This document shows, piece after piece, positions 48,368-58,737 of a DNA stretch of 64,000 bases. This stretch comes from Pseudomonadota bacterium (lineage in GTDB: Bacteria > Pseudomonadota > Alphaproteobacteria > Rhizobiales > Beijerinckiaceae): contig JAJXWB010000009.1 in assembly GCA_021781815.1 (NCBI GenBank), forward strand, positions 80,554-144,553, in the 5' to 3' direction. The translations under genes and the position numbers were made by a program. Below the pieces are notes generated by a model, which ran no database searches, was not told the origin of the DNA, and saw nothing but the letters and a program-made list of their open reading frames with translations. The first letter of the stretch is position 1, and each line of letters begins with the position of its first letter.

Positions 48368-49888
48368 ATGATCGTGCGTAGAGACGTGCTGAAAGGCGTC
48401 GCCGGGGGCGCGGGACTCGTTTTGGCCAACGCCGCGCACGCGCAGACGCCGACGCCTGCGCAAGTGGCGCCATTTCTGCCTCGGTCGATTCTCGACATCG
48501 CTCGCGCCTTCGCCAAATCTCCGTTCAAAGGTCCGCCCACCGATCTGCCGGACCCGTTCTCCAGTCTGAATTACGATCAATACGTCGGGATCCGATACCG
48601 CAGGGACCGTGCAATCTGGGTCGACGACAAGGTCGGATTCGTGATCGAGCCGCTGCACCGCGGCTTCATCTTCAATGCGCGTGTCGACATCAATCTCGTC
48701 GAGAACGGCCAATCGCGGCGCCTGGCTTACGACCCCGCAAATTTCGACTTCGGATCGGTGCAGGCGCCAGCAACGGTCGGCGACATCGGATTTTCCGGAT
48801 TTCGCGTCCTCGCGATGCAGAATGACAAGCTCGCGGAAGTCGCGATCTTTCAGGGCGCAAGCTTCTTTCGGGCTCGGGCGCCGGGACAGACGTTCGGCGT
48901 TCAGGCGCGCGGTCTTTCGCTGAAGACCGGCGATCCGCGCGGCGAAGAGATCCCGATTTTCAAGGCGGTGTGGATCGAAAAGCCGACGCTCGCCAGCAAT
49001 GCGCTCGTCATCCACGCGCTGCTCGATTCCGAGAGCGTCGCCGGCGCCTACCGCATCACGATCCGGCCGGGCGAGGCGATCATCATCGACACGGAAATGA
49101 CGCTCGTGCCGCGGGCGAGCGTCGAGAACGTCGGCATCGCCACGATGACGGCGACGAGCATTTCCACGCCGCTGCAGCGGCGACGTCCAGACGACGTGCG
49201 GCCGAGAATCGCCGAAGCCAACGGCCTCAACATGCTCAGCGGCAATGGCGAATGGATCTGGCGACCTGTCACGAACCGCTCGACGCTGCAGATTTCCTCG
49301 TTCGTCGACGAGAATCCGAAAGGTTTCGGGTTCCTCCAGCGGGAGCGCGACTTCGAGGCTTATCAGGACGACGAGGCGAAGTGGGAGACGCGGCCGACCT
49401 TGTGGATCGAGCCTCTCGCCGATTTTGGCAAAGGCAACGTGTCGCTGATCGAAATTCCGGCGGAATCGGAAACGAACAGCAACTGCCTCGCCTACTGGCG
49501 CCCTGACGCGGGGATCGCTGCAGGCAGGGAAGTCTCGTGGGCCTATCGTCAGTTCTGGTGCTGGGAGCCGCCCGCGCGCCCGCCGCAGCTTTCCGTTTTC
49601 GAATCGCGCGGCGGACGGGGCAGCGCGCCCAAGCGTCGCCGTTTTATCGTCGCATTTACGGGCGATGCCCTGTCCGATCAGCAATTGCTGCGGGAGCCGA
49701 AGCCCGCGCTGTCCCTGTCGCCGGGGACCGTGGCGTCGGTCCGGGCCTATCTGTATCGTGACCGCAAGCTTTACCGCGTCGTGTTCGAGATCGATCCCGG
49801 CGGAGAAATGCAAGTCGAAATGCGCCTTGTCATAGAGGCGGATGGGAAACCCGTAAGCGAGACTTGGCTCTATCGATGGACGCCCTGA
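48368..49888 (+). CDS. opgG: periplasmic glucan biosynthesis protein, OpgG/OpgD family
   Basis: A 506-aa periplasmic protein needed for osmoregulated glucan backbone synthesis. The start at 48368 places a twin-arginine signal at the N-terminus (R4-R5 in MIVRRDVLKG), then AHAQ as cleavage site; a frame open from 48248 would bury it. The Tat signal is a trait of OpgD in E. coli, but linkage to opgH is typical of opgG, so the name is by context. The family stretches NYDQYVGIRYR, FYR-like GASFFRA and YRQFWCW are present. The TATAAA at 48256-48261 may be part of its promoter. Confidence 0.9.
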   Translation: MIVRRDVLKGVAGGAGLVLANAAHAQTPTPAQVAPFLPRSILDIARAFAKSPFKGPPTDLPDPFSSLNYDQYVGIRYRRDRAIWVDDKVGFVIEPLHRGFIFNARVDINLVENGQSRRLAYDPANFDFGSVQAPATVGDIGFSGFRVLAMQNDKLAEVAIFQGASFFRARAPGQTFGVQARGLSLKTGDPRGEEIPIFKAVWIEKPTLASNALVIHALLDSESVAGAYRITIRPGEAIIIDTEMTLVPRASVENVGIATMTATSISTPLQRRRPDDVRPRIAEANGLNMLSGNGEWIWRPVTNRSTLQISSFVDENPKGFGFLQRERDFEAYQDDEAKWETRPTLWIEPLADFGKGNVSLIEIPAESETNSNCLAYWRPDAGIAAGREVSWAYRQFWCWEPPARPPQLSVFESRGGRGSAPKRRRFIVAFTGDALSDQQLLREPKPALSLSPGTVASVRAYLYRDRKLYRVVFEIDPGGEMQVEMRLVIEADGKPVSETWLYRWTP

Positions 49889-52059
49889 TCGACAGCCGAC
49901 CCGGGCCGACCCGCAAGGCTACGCCGACAATGCCGCAGGAATCTCCGCTGGCCATGCCAGTGCAGAGCCTGTCGCGTTTCGACAAGACGCAGCGCAGGCG
50001 CTGGTTGCTGGCGGCCAGCGCGAAGAAACCTTGGGTATCGCGGATCGCCGCTTTCGGAGGCGCGCTCGCGCTGACGGCCTACGGCGGCTACGAGATGTAC
50101 AAGGTCGTCGACGTCGGCGGCGTCACCATGCTGAAATGGGCGCTGCTCTTCCTGTTCCTTGCCAATTTTTCCTGGATCGCGCTCGCCTTCACCAGTGGCG
50201 TCGTCGGGTTCTTCTGGTCGCTGTTTCACCGTGGGCAGCCGCAGGCGCCGCAGACTCTGTCGGCGCGGACCGCCGTCGTCATGCCGATCTACAACGAGGC
50301 GCCGAGCCGCGTGTTCGGCTCGCTGCAGGCGATCTGGGAAGATGTGGAAGCGACCGGCCTTGGCGCCCATTTCGACTGGTTCTTCCTGTCCGACACGACC
50401 GATCCCGACATCTGGATCGCGGAGGAGCGCGCGCTGACCGCGCTGCGCGACAGGCTCGGGCCGGACTGCCGCGTTTACTACCGGCACCGGCAGAAGAACA
50501 CGAGCCGCAAGGCCGGCAATATCGCCGACTTCGTCATGCGCTGGGGCGGCGGTTATCCTCATATGGTCGTTCTCGACGCCGACAGCCTGATGACCGGCCG
50601 GGCGATCGTGACACTCGCCGCGCGCATCGAGGCCGATCCGGACGCCGGCATCATCCAGACGCTGCCGCTCATCATCAACCGAAACACGCTTTTCGCGCGC
50701 GTGCAGCAGTTTGCCGCGCGCATCTACGGGCCGGTGATCGCGGCCGGATTATCCGCCTGGATGGCGCGCGACGGCAATTACTGGGGCCACAACGCGATCA
50801 TCCGTACGGCAGCCTTCGCCGGCCATTGCGGGCTGCCGGATCTGCGCGGCAAGCCGCCGTTTGGCGGCCATATCCTCAGCCACGATTTCGTCGAGGCAGC
50901 GCTGATCCGGCGCGCCGGCTACTCCGTCTACATGCTGCCGACGCTCAAGGGCTCCTACGAGGAAAGTCCTCCCTCGCTGATCGACGTCTCGGCGCGCGAC
51001 CGCCGCTGGTGCCAGGGCAATCTGCAACACATCCGCCTCCTGCCCACCAAGGGCCTGCATTGGGCCTCGCGCCAGCATTTCCTGACGGGGATCTTCGGCT
51101 ACCTCGCCTCGCCGCTCTGGATGATGCAACTCGTGCTCGGCATTCTGATCGTGCTGCAGGCGACGTATATCCGTCCAGAATATTTCACGAGCGAGTTCAC
51201 GCTGTTTCCGGCCTGGCCGCGGTTCGACGCGGAACGGTCGCTGGCGCTCTTCGCTCTGACCATGGGCATCCTGCTAGCACCGAAATTCCTCGGGCTGATC
51301 CTGGCGCTGACCGAAGGCGAGACGCGCCGCGGCGCGGGCGGCTTCTTCCGTCTCATCGTTTCGGCGCTGCTGGAAATCGTGATGTCGGCTCTGCTCGCCC
51401 CGATCATGATGCTCGTGCAGACCGGTCACGTGACCCATATCCTGTTCGGCTTCGACACCGGATGGAACCCGCAGCGCCGCGACGACGGCTCGATTCCGTT
51501 CAAGGCGATCGTGCGCAAGCACCGCTCGCATATGGCGCTTGGCATCGTCAGCCTGATCGCGGGTTTCCTGATTTCGCCGTCGCTGGTGGCGTGGATGTCG
51601 CCGACGATTGCGGGTCTTGTCTTCGCCATCCCGATCTCATGGGCGAGCGGGCAGCTCGGCATCGGCCTCGCCCTGCGCAAGGTCGGGCTGCTGCAAACGC
51701 CCGAGGAGGCGACGCAGCCGCCGATCGCGCAGCGCGCCAACGCGCTTGCCCGCCAGCTCGCTGCTGAACATGACGATCACATCGACTGCATCCGCTTCAT
51801 CCACGCCGACCCGGAGTTCCGCGCGGCGCACGAGGCGTTTCTGCCGGACTACAAGCGTCGCGCAAAAGGGGATATCACGCCGGAGCGGGCGCTCGCCGAA
51901 GCAAAACTCAACGACGCCGAAACGATCGACGACGCCATCGCCTGGCTGAAGCCGAAGGAGCGCATGGTCGCCCTGCACGACCGCGCGCTGATCGACATGA
52001 TCGCAAGATTGCCGCAGACGGAAGCGGACCTGCCGAAGGGCGAGGAAAAGGCGGCGTAA
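49876..52059 (+). CDS. opgH: glucan biosynthesis glucosyltransferase OpgH
   Basis: A 727-aa inner-membrane family 2 glycosyltransferase that polymerises and exports the glucan backbone. The cytoplasmic catalytic domain has MPIYNEAPSRVFGSL, VLDADSLMTGR and the RRWCQGNLQH box corresponding to QxxRW. Two N-terminal helices and about six later helices form the channel. The start at 49876 overlaps opgG by 13 bases; ATGs 12 bases upstream and further downstream are alternatives. A weak TGAGGCC/GGCCTCA repeat follows the stop but lacks a T-run. Confidence 0.95.
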   Translation: MDALIDSRPGPTRKATPTMPQESPLAMPVQSLSRFDKTQRRRWLLAASAKKPWVSRIAAFGGALALTAYGGYEMYKVVDVGGVTMLKWALLFLFLANFSWIALAFTSGVVGFFWSLFHRGQPQAPQTLSARTAVVMPIYNEAPSRVFGSLQAIWEDVEATGLGAHFDWFFLSDTTDPDIWIAEERALTALRDRLGPDCRVYYRHRQKNTSRKAGNIADFVMRWGGGYPHMVVLDADSLMTGRAIVTLAARIEADPDAGIIQTLPLIINRNTLFARVQQFAARIYGPVIAAGLSAWMARDGNYWGHNAIIRTAAFAGHCGLPDLRGKPPFGGHILSHDFVEAALIRRAGYSVYMLPTLKGSYEESPPSLIDVSARDRRWCQGNLQHIRLLPTKGLHWASRQHFLTGIFGYLASPLWMMQLVLGILIVLQATYIRPEYFTSEFTLFPAWPRFDAERSLALFALTMGILLAPKFLGLILALTEGETRRGAGGFFRLIVSALLEIVMSALLAPIMMLVQTGHVTHILFGFDTGWNPQRRDDGSIPFKAIVRKHRSHMALGIVSLIAGFLISPSLVAWMSPTIAGLVFAIPISWASGQLGIGLALRKVGLLQTPEEATQPPIAQRANALARQLAAEHDDHIDCIRFIHADPEFRAAHEAFLPDYKRRAKGDITPERALAEAKLNDAETIDDAIAWLKPKERMVALHDRALIDMIARLPQTEADLPKGEEKAA

Positions 52060-52168
52060 GGTTTGAGGCCCTGATCCGGGTTGCGGAAGAAGGCCTCACA
52101 TGACGCTGGCGCCGTCCCTTCGCGCCGCTGCAGCCTCGCCTGTCAGACAAGAGAAGAAACGTCCGGGA

Positions 52169-53044
52169 TTATTGCGCCGGGGCGTCCAGCCGCAGCGCCT
52201 TGATCGCGTTCTTCTTCAAAATGAGATCGTGAATCTCCGGCTTGAAGCCGGCGTCCTTGAACTGCTCGATCCAGCGATCCGGCTTGATCAGCGGGAAGTC
52301 CGAGCCAAACAGCATCTTGTTGCGCAACTGGCCGTTGGCGTATTGCACGACCTGCGGCGGGAAGTATTTCGGCATCCAGCCGCTGAGATCGATGTAGATG
52401 TTCTCCTTGTGGAGCGCCATCGACAGCGCCTCGTCAGTCCATGGCCAGGACGGATGGGCCAGAATGATCGTCATGTCCGGGAAGTCGACAGCAACATCAT
52501 CGATGTGGATCGGCTGCGAATACTTGAGCCGCAGCCCACCGCCGCCACGCAGGCCCGTGCCCATGCCGGAATGGCCGGTGTGGAAGATCGCCGGCAGCTT
52601 GTATTCGGCGATCACCTCGTAGAGTTTGTAGGCCATGCGGTCGTTTGGATAAAAACCCTGGCAGGTCGGGTGGAACTTGAAGCCCTTGACCGCGCCGGAC
52701 TCGATCAGTTCGCGCGCCTCGCGCACACCCATCATGCCCTTGTGCGGGTCGATCGAGGCGAAGGCGATCATCATGTCGGAATTTTCGCGGGCGGCGTCCG
52801 CGATTTCGTCGTTGGGGATGCGGCGGTTGCCGATCTGGAATTCCGAGTCGACTGTGAACATCACGAGGCCGATCTTCTTCTCGCGATAGTATTTGACCGT
52901 CTCGGCGATGGTCGGGCGCGGGCCGGCCTTGAAATACTTGTTCGCGGCATCCTCGAACGGCTGCCAATATTCGTCCGGCCCCTGGCGGCAGGACACTTCC
53001 GCATGGGTGTGGACGTCAATGGCGACGAGTTCGTCGATCTTCAT
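52169..53044 (-). CDS. amidohydrolase-2 family metal-dependent hydrolase/decarboxylase
   Basis: A 291-aa TIM-barrel protein of the amidohydrolase-2 group (relatives of ACMSD and gamma-resorcylate decarboxylase). The metal motif is HTH (His12, His14 in VDVHTHAEV); further ligands lie in FKFHPTCQG, FHTGHS, LAHPSWPW and GSDFP. Hydrolysis and non-oxidative decarboxylation of an aromatic acid are both possible. It stands alone between opgH (convergent) and copA (same strand, 95 bases upstream). Confidence 0.85.
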   Translation of the reverse strand: MKIDELVAIDVHTHAEVSCRQGPDEYWQPFEDAANKYFKAGPRPTIAETVKYYREKKIGLVMFTVDSEFQIGNRRIPNDEIADAARENSDMMIAFASIDPHKGMMGVREARELIESGAVKGFKFHPTCQGFYPNDRMAYKLYEVIAEYKLPAIFHTGHSGMGTGLRGGGGLRLKYSQPIHIDDVAVDFPDMTIILAHPSWPWTDEALSMALHKENIYIDLSGWMPKYFPPQVVQYANGQLRNKMLFGSDFPLIKPDRWIEQFKDAGFKPEIHDLILKKNAIKALRLDAPAQ

Positions 53045-53139
53045 TCGCAGGGTCTCCGGAAGAAGCCGCCCTTGCCGGGGCCGGCGCGGAGATTGTTATA
53101 TGTCATACCTTTTCTGTCGGCAACGGCGACATGTGGGCG

Positions 53140-55536
53140 TCATACCTTCCAGCGGCGCAGCAAAAGCGCGTTGCTGACGACGCTGACGCTCGACAGCGCC
53201 ATGGCCGCGCCGGCGGCGACTGGCGACAGCATGCCCGCGGCGGCCGCTGGAATCATGATGACATTGTAAGCGAAGGCGAGGAACAGGTTCTGCCTGATTT
53301 TCCGCGACGTCGCGTGGGAGAGATCGATCAGCGCGGCGACCTTGGCGAGATCGTCGCCCGGCAGCGCGACGCTGGCGGCCTCCAGCGCCGTCTCGCTGCC
53401 TGCGCCCATGGCGACGCCGACATCGGCCTCGGCGAGCGGCGGGGCGTCGTTGACGCCGTCGCCGACCATGGCGACGACGAGGCCGCGTTCACGCAAACGG
53501 CGAATTTCGGCCGCCTTGCCTTCCGGCGGCACGCCGGCGACGACGTCGATGTTCCCGAGTTTTTGGGCGAAGGCGCGCGCGACACGGTCCGCATCGCCCG
53601 TCAACATGACCGGCGTGAGGCCCAGCGCGCGCAGTTTTGCGAGCATGGGCGCAGCTTCCGCCCGCAATTCGTCGGATGTCGCGACAAGACCGGCGAGGCG
53701 CGGTTGCGCGTCGCCCGACGCAGTCGCGACGAAGAAGGCAGTACCGCCCTGCCCTTCGATTTCTTGCGCACGCGAAAAGAGCGCATCGGTGGCGACACCG
53801 ATTTCCTGCATCAGCTTCCCATTGCCGACATGCACGGTCGCGCCGCCGGTGTGCGCGATCAGACCGCGACCGGGTTTTGCATCGAAGCTTTCGAGCGACG
53901 TGAGCGCCAGCCCGTCTTCTTTAGCACGAGCGACGATCGCGCGCCCCAGCGCGTGTTCGCTGCCCTGCTCCGCGGATGCAGCGAGGCGCAGCAACGCAGT
54001 CGCATCGCCGTCGAGCGCGACGATCTCCGAGACGACGGGGCGGCCTTTTGTCAACGTGCCGGTCTTGTCGAAGACGATGGTCTGGATTTTTCGCGCCAGA
54101 TCGAGCGCCGAGGCGTCCTTGACGAGAATGCCGGAGCGCGCGCCGGCGCCCATGCCGACAGCGACAGCCGCAGGCGTCGCAAGCCCGAGCGCGCAGGGGC
54201 AGGAGACGACGAGCAGGCTAATGGCGTTGATGAGAGCCGTCTCGAAGGCAGCGCCGGCAAGGGTCCAGCCGACGAAGGTCGCAACGCTGAACGCGACGAC
54301 AGCCGGCACGAAGACGGAGGCGACCTTATCGACAGCGCGCTGGATCGGCGCCTTTGAGGATTGCGCGCGCTCGACCAGCCGGATTATCCGCGACAGGCGC
54401 GACGCCGAGCCAACCGTAGTCGCCCGGATTTCCAGGCGGCCGACGCCATTGACCGCGCCGCCCGCAACGTCGTCGCCGACGCTTCTGGCCACCGGCTGCG
54501 ACTCCCCGGTCAGCATGGCCTCGTCAATCTCGCTCGCGCCGGAGACGACCACCCCGTCGCAGGGAATGCGCTCGCCCGGCCGCACGACGACGATATCGCC
54601 GGCTTTCACGGCGTCGACTCCCGACTCCGTCTCGACGCCGTCCTTCAGGATGCGCGCGATCGGCGGTCGGAGCGAGGCGAGCGCGGCGACCGCGCCGCCG
54701 GTGGCGCGGCGCGCGCGCGCCTCAAGGTATTTGCCGAGCTGAACAAACGCGATGACGAGCGACGCCGCCTCGAATGTCAGGTGATGTGCGTGGCCTTCGC
54801 TCAACCGCCAGAGCGCGAGCGCAAATGCCGCCGTCGAGCCTAACGAAACGAGCACGTCCATGTTCGCAGCGCCGGCGCGCAGCGCCTTGTAGGCGCCAAT
54901 GTGGAAACGCGCGCCCGCGACGAAGAACACCGGCGTCGCCAGCGCAAACTGCGCCCAGGCGGGCAGCAGCGGCGCGCCGGTCGCGATCTCCTCGATCATG
55001 TTGGCGATGAAGGGGAGCGAAAGAACAAGCGCGCCGACGAGAATCCTGAATTCGCGGCGATCCTCGCCACGCTGCGGCGCAGCGCCGTCGCCGGCGCGCG
55101 GGGTGGCGTCGAAACCGGCGGCTTCGACCGCGGCCACGAGATCGGCCGTCGTCGCAAGCCCCGAGGCGATCGAAATGTCGGCCGTTTCCGCCGGCAGGCT
55201 GACGCGCGCCGACAGCACGCCGGGCGTCGCATTGAGAGTCTTCTCCAGCCGCGCGACACAGGCCGCGCAGGTCATGCCGGAAATGTCGAGCACGACTTCT
55301 TCCCGCGGCACGTCGTAGCCAGCCGCCTCCACCGCCGCGACAAGCGCGGCGGGCGTCGCCTTGTCGGTGGCGGCGACACGGGCCGTCATGGCGCTGAGAT
55401 TGACCGCGGCGCTGGTGACGCCGGGGACGGCGGCGAGCGCCTTCTCGACCCGCAGCGAGCAGGACGCGCAGGTCATCCCGTCGACCGGGAATATATATTC
55501 CTGGGCCGGCTCCCTGGCGGCGACGCTATCCAGCAT
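53140..55536 (-). CDS. copA: Cu(+)-exporting P1B-type ATPase CopA
   Basis: A 798-aa inner-membrane pump that removes cytoplasmic copper. Two N-terminal metal-binding domains have CxxC pairs at Cys23/26 and Cys90/93. The transmembrane CPC (446-448, [10 protein letters not shown]) and the phosphorylated Asp490 in DKTGTLTKG are intact, as are the HP-type and GDGVNDAP motifs. The last helix has the [12 protein letters not shown] pattern of copper-type pumps. A CueR operator lies 40 bases upstream, with cueR behind it on the same strand. Confidence 0.97.
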   Translation of the reverse strand: MLDSVAAREPAQEYIFPVDGMTCASCSLRVEKALAAVPGVTSAAVNLSAMTARVAATDKATPAALVAAVEAAGYDVPREEVVLDISGMTCAACVARLEKTLNATPGVLSARVSLPAETADISIASGLATTADLVAAVEAAGFDATPRAGDGAAPQRGEDRREFRILVGALVLSLPFIANMIEEIATGAPLLPAWAQFALATPVFFVAGARFHIGAYKALRAGAANMDVLVSLGSTAAFALALWRLSEGHAHHLTFEAASLVIAFVQLGKYLEARARRATGGAVAALASLRPPIARILKDGVETESGVDAVKAGDIVVVRPGERIPCDGVVVSGASEIDEAMLTGESQPVARSVGDDVAGGAVNGVGRLEIRATTVGSASRLSRIIRLVERAQSSKAPIQRAVDKVASVFVPAVVAFSVATFVGWTLAGAAFETALINAISLLVVSCPCALGLATPAAVAVGMGAGARSGILVKDASALDLARKIQTIVFDKTGTLTKGRPVVSEIVALDGDATALLRLAASAEQGSEHALGRAIVARAKEDGLALTSLESFDAKPGRGLIAHTGGATVHVGNGKLMQEIGVATDALFSRAQEIEGQGGTAFFVATASGDAQPRLAGLVATSDELRAEAAPMLAKLRALGLTPVMLTGDADRVARAFAQKLGNIDVVAGVPPEGKAAEIRRLRERGLVVAMVGDGVNDAPPLAEADVGVAMGAGSETALEAASVALPGDDLAKVAALIDLSHATSRKIRQNLFLAFAYNVIMIPAAAAGMLSPVAAGAAMALSSVSVVSNALLLRRWKV

Positions 55537-55577
55537 ACCGGTTTCCTCCGACCTCGATTGAGATCACCTTTGGAAGT

Positions 55578-55606
55578 CTTGACCTTCCAACGATGGGAAG
55601 GTCAAG
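55578..55606 (-). promoter_or_regulatory. CueR operator and copA promoter
   Basis: CTTGACCTTCC-N7-GGAAGGTCAAG is a perfect 11-base dyad, matching the E. coli copA operator (CCTTCC...GGAAGG). On the minus strand TTGACC would be the -35, and 19 bases later AAGACT the -10, the overlong spacer typical of MerR-family promoters. Its right arm overlaps the last codons of cueR (stop at 55602-55604), so copA has its own promoter inside the end of its regulator gene. Confidence 0.9.
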
Positions 55607-56039
55607 ATGAGAACCTGCGGCGCGACGGCGCGGGCGGCCGTTTGGCGCCATCGGCGAGATCGTCGAGGATCGGGCAGTCCGGCCGATCGTCGCCGTGACA
55701 ATGAAGCGCAAGATGTTCGAGCGTGCGGCGCATCGACTCGAGCGCCTCAATCCTCGCCTGAAGCGCGGCGATATGGCCCTGCGCCAGCCGTTTCACGTCC
55801 GCGCTCGACCGGCCCGCGTCGCGCCAGAGTTCGAGCAGCTTTGCAATGTCCTCGACGGAGAAGCCCAGATCGCGGGCGCGGCGGACGAAGCGCAGCGTCT
55901 GGATATCGTGCTCGTCGTAGTAGCGATAACCGGCTGAGCTGCGCCGGGCGCGCCCTATCAACCCGATGCCTTCATAGTAACGAATCATCTTGGCCGAAAC
56001 CCCGGAGGCGCTGGCCGCCCTGCCGATCGAATGATCCAT
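55602..56039 (-). CDS. cueR: Cu(I)-responsive MerR-family activator CueR
   Basis: A 145-aa activator. The N-terminal winged helix is seen in SAKMIRYYEGIGLI and AGYRYYDEHD, followed by a long dimerisation helix and the metal-binding loop with Cys114 and Cys122 (C-x7-C in CHGDDRPDC), the arrangement selective for monovalent copper, silver and gold. The tail after residue 125 is basic. It lies 65 bases upstream of copA on the same strand. Confidence 0.95.
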   Translation of the reverse strand: MDHSIGRAASASGVSAKMIRYYEGIGLIGRARRSSAGYRYYDEHDIQTLRFVRRARDLGFSVEDIAKLLELWRDAGRSSADVKRLAQGHIAALQARIEALESMRRTLEHLALHCHGDDRPDCPILDDLADGAKRPPAPSRRRFSS

Positions 56040-56062
56040 TCCACCCCCTGCCGCGCTTTCGC

Positions 56063-56092
56063 TTGAGCCGTCGGTGCGCGCCGCGCTATATG
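56063..56092 (+). promoter_or_regulatory. candidate promoter for the FIST-kinase operon
   Basis: TTGAGC (56063-56068), an 18-base spacer and TATATG (56087-56092) lie 40 bases upstream of the FIST gene start. An unusually A-rich stretch follows. The match is moderate and the start site unproven. Confidence 0.33.
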
Positions 56093-56131
56093 TAAAGAAA
56101 AAATTCAGGGGAAACAGTCAGGGAACCAAAG

Positions 56132-57298
56132 TTGGCTCAGGGAATCGCGCGAACCTATCGCTGCGGCGTGCGCTGCGCCACGTGGCCAGAGCTCGATGCC
56201 GACCCTGCGCTTGCGTTCGCCGCGGCGCATTGCAGTGGAGCGGCGACCGGGCTCTTGCTGGTGTTTGCCGCGGCTGCGGCCGACCCGCATGCGATCGCCG
56301 CCGCCATCCACGCGCATTTTCCTGGCGCCCCGCACATCGCCTGTTCGACGGCGGGCGAAATCGGACCGAATGGCTATACAGAGAATTCGATCGTCGTGGT
56401 CGCGTTGCCTGCCGAAGGCTTCCACGTCTCGACGCTCGCTATCGAAGATCTGTCATCGATCGAGTTCGCTGATATCGTACGCCGTGTCGAGCGACTGCGC
56501 GTCGATCACGACGCCAGGCCGCCTCAGGGTTTCGAGCACGCCGGCGCCTTCGCGCTATCCTTCATCGACGGGCTCTCGCGGCGCGAGGAATTGTTCATTT
56601 CGGCGATCCATCGCGCGCTCGACGGCATGCCGGTGCTGGGTGGTTCGACCGGCGACGATCTCGCATTCGAGCGCACATGGTGCGTGGCGGACGGTCGCGT
56701 ACTGATCGACGCCGGCGTGCTCGCTCTCGTGCGGACCAAGAATCTGTTCAGCGCCTTCCGGCACGACAATTTCGAGCCGACCGAAGTGCGGCTCGTCGTT
56801 ACCGACTGCGATCAGGAAGAACGCAAGGTGCGGGAACTCAACGCATCGCCAGCGGCGCGCGAATATGCCGATTGCATCGGCGTCGACCCGGCGCAACTCG
56901 ATTCCATGAGCTTCGCTTCGCATCCGGTCGTCGTGAAGGTCGGAGGCGAATATTACTGCCGCTCGATCGGGCATGCGAATCCCGATGGTTCGTTGACATT
57001 TTTCTGCGCTGTGGAAACGGGCGTGGTGCTGACCGTGTCGCGCTCCCGCCATCTCGTCGAAAGCGCAAAGGCTGCGTTCAATTCGGTCGTCAGCGAAATC
57101 GGGGGCGCGGACTTCGTGCTCGGATTCGATTGCGCCCTGCGACGGCTGGACGCCGAAAACCGGCAGATGAAACGCGAATTGTCCGATGTCTATCATGAGT
57201 TCGGCGTTATCGGCTTCAACACCTACGGCGAACAATTCGGCTCGATGCACCTCAACCAGACATTCACGGGGCTGGCGATCGGAGCGCGCACGTGCTGA
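56132..57298 (+). CDS. FIST-domain sensor protein (NosP-like)
   Basis: A 388-aa soluble protein with FIST_N (about residues 30-230) and FIST_C (about 230-370) domains: GAATGLLLVFAAAAADP, IACSTAGEIGPNG, LPVLGGSTGDD-like segment and the late GFNTYGEQFG are typical. FIST proteins of the NosP group bind heme and nitric oxide and control a co-encoded histidine kinase; whether this one binds heme is not visible. It overlaps the kinase gene by 7 bases. The start is a TTG at 56132 with AGGG upstream, the first possible start after the candidate promoter. Confidence 0.87.
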   Translation: MAQGIARTYRCGVRCATWPELDADPALAFAAAHCSGAATGLLLVFAAAAADPHAIAAAIHAHFPGAPHIACSTAGEIGPNGYTENSIVVVALPAEGFHVSTLAIEDLSSIEFADIVRRVERLRVDHDARPPQGFEHAGAFALSFIDGLSRREELFISAIHRALDGMPVLGGSTGDDLAFERTWCVADGRVLIDAGVLALVRTKNLFSAFRHDNFEPTEVRLVVTDCDQEERKVRELNASPAAREYADCIGVDPAQLDSMSFASHPVVVKVGGEYYCRSIGHANPDGSLTFFCAVETGVVLTVSRSRHLVESAKAAFNSVVSEIGGADFVLGFDCALRRLDAENRQMKRELSDVYHEFGVIGFNTYGEQFGSMHLNQTFTGLAIGARTC

Positions 57299-58674
57299 GA
57301 GACGATCCCGGCCTGATCGAAGCCGACATCATGGGTCGGCCGGTCAAGGCGACGCCGATCGAGATCGTGCAGCGACTGACCCGCATCAATGCGGCGCTGG
57401 TGGAGCGTCTCGAAAACCGCATCGATCAGCAGGCGAGCGCCTATTCGCTCTTTCAAACCGCGATCGGCCTCGAAGCGCAGGTGCGCCAGCGCACCGCCGA
57501 ACTGAAGACCGCGCTCGTCGATCTCGAAAGCTCCAACGCCGCCCTCGTGCATGCGAAAGAAACGGCGGAAAAGGCGAATTCGTCCAAGACGCGGTTTCTT
57601 GCCGCCGCCGGACACGATCTGCTGCAACCGCTTTATGCAGCGCAACTGTCGATCTCGACGCTTGCGGAGATGCAGGCGTCGCCGGACAGCGCCGCACTCT
57701 GCCGTCAGATCGACCGGGCGCTCGTGACAATCGAGGCCTACCTTCGCTCCATCCTCGACATATCGAAGCTCGACGCCGGCGTGGTGACGCCGGAGATTCA
57801 GAGCGTGCCGCTCACCGACGTATTTCAGGCTCTAGATTCCGATTTCCGACCGATCGTCGACCGCAAGAAACTGAAACTGCGATTTCGCCACACGCCGCTT
57901 GTCGTCGCCAGCGACGCGATCCTGCTGCGGCGCGTGCTGCAAAATCTCGTCTCGAACGCGGCGCGCTACACAAACGCAGGCGGCGTGCTGATCGGCGCGC
58001 GGCGGCGCGGCGATTTCGTGCGGATTGAGGTGACGGACACGGGGATCGGGATTGATCCGAGTGAGATCGACCGCATATTCGAGGAATTCCACCGCTCTCC
58101 GTCGCCCGCGCACGCCCAGAACGGCGAAGGACTGGGGCTTGGACTCTCGATCGTTCAGCGCATGACGCTGGCGCTCGATCACCGGATCGAGGTCCGTTCG
58201 CGGCCGGGGCGCGGGTCGCGCTTCACAGTGGTCGCGCCGCTTGCAGCGATTGATTGTCCGCGCGCCGCCGATTTCGTGCTGGTGGAAAACTGGGCGCGCG
58301 CCAGCGATCTCACGGGCCGCAGAATCCTGCTCGTCGAAAACGATCCCGACGTGCTAGAGGCGACGCGCTGGCTTCTCGTGCAATGGGGCGCCGACGTGAT
58401 CGCCGCGCAGAACATCGCCGCCATCCGCGACAAGTTCGACGGCGCACTCCCCCTCGATGCGATCATCGCCGACTATCACCTTGATCGCGACGAGAGCGGC
58501 TTGCAGGCGATCGCGCTCGCCCGGACGCTGGCGCGCGCGGAGATTCCGAGCGTCGTGGTGACGGCGGACCAAGGCGTGGAAGCGATCGAACTGGCGCGCG
58601 CGGCAGGCTACGAAGTCTTGCGCAAGCCGGTCAAACCCGCGCAGTTGCGCGCTGTGCTGACACATCTATTATAA
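57292..58674 (+). CDS. soluble hybrid histidine kinase (NahK-like)
   Basis: A 460-aa cytoplasmic kinase with no membrane segment. An N-terminal region with a coiled-coil (about 30-95) leads to the HisKA domain with His108 in AAAGHDLLQPL. The HATPase domain follows with N box NLVSNAARYT and G boxes DTGIGID and GLGLGLS. A C-terminal receiver domain has the acceptor Asp394 in ADYHLD and Lys in RKPVKP. GTG start inside the end of the FIST gene. The pairing suggests FIST-controlled autokinase activity and a phosphorelay. Confidence 0.92.
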   Translation: MLRDDPGLIEADIMGRPVKATPIEIVQRLTRINAALVERLENRIDQQASAYSLFQTAIGLEAQVRQRTAELKTALVDLESSNAALVHAKETAEKANSSKTRFLAAAGHDLLQPLYAAQLSISTLAEMQASPDSAALCRQIDRALVTIEAYLRSILDISKLDAGVVTPEIQSVPLTDVFQALDSDFRPIVDRKKLKLRFRHTPLVVASDAILLRRVLQNLVSNAARYTNAGGVLIGARRRGDFVRIEVTDTGIGIDPSEIDRIFEEFHRSPSPAHAQNGEGLGLGLSIVQRMTLALDHRIEVRSRPGRGSRFTVVAPLAAIDCPRAADFVLVENWARASDLTGRRILLVENDPDVLEATRWLLVQWGADVIAAQNIAAIRDKFDGALPLDAIIADYHLDRDESGLQAIALARTLARAEIPSVVVTADQGVEAIELARAAGYEVLRKPVKPAQLRAVLTHLL

Positions 58675-58737
58675 TACATCCTCGTTGTCCTGCGACGCCG
58701 GAGATGGCGCTCCGCGAAGCGTACAGGCCAAAATTCC

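Noticed and set aside
52065..52098. TGAGGCC/GGCCTCA repeat after opgH as a terminator
   Set aside because: The loop is about 20 bases and no T-run follows, so it does not qualify as an intrinsic terminator.
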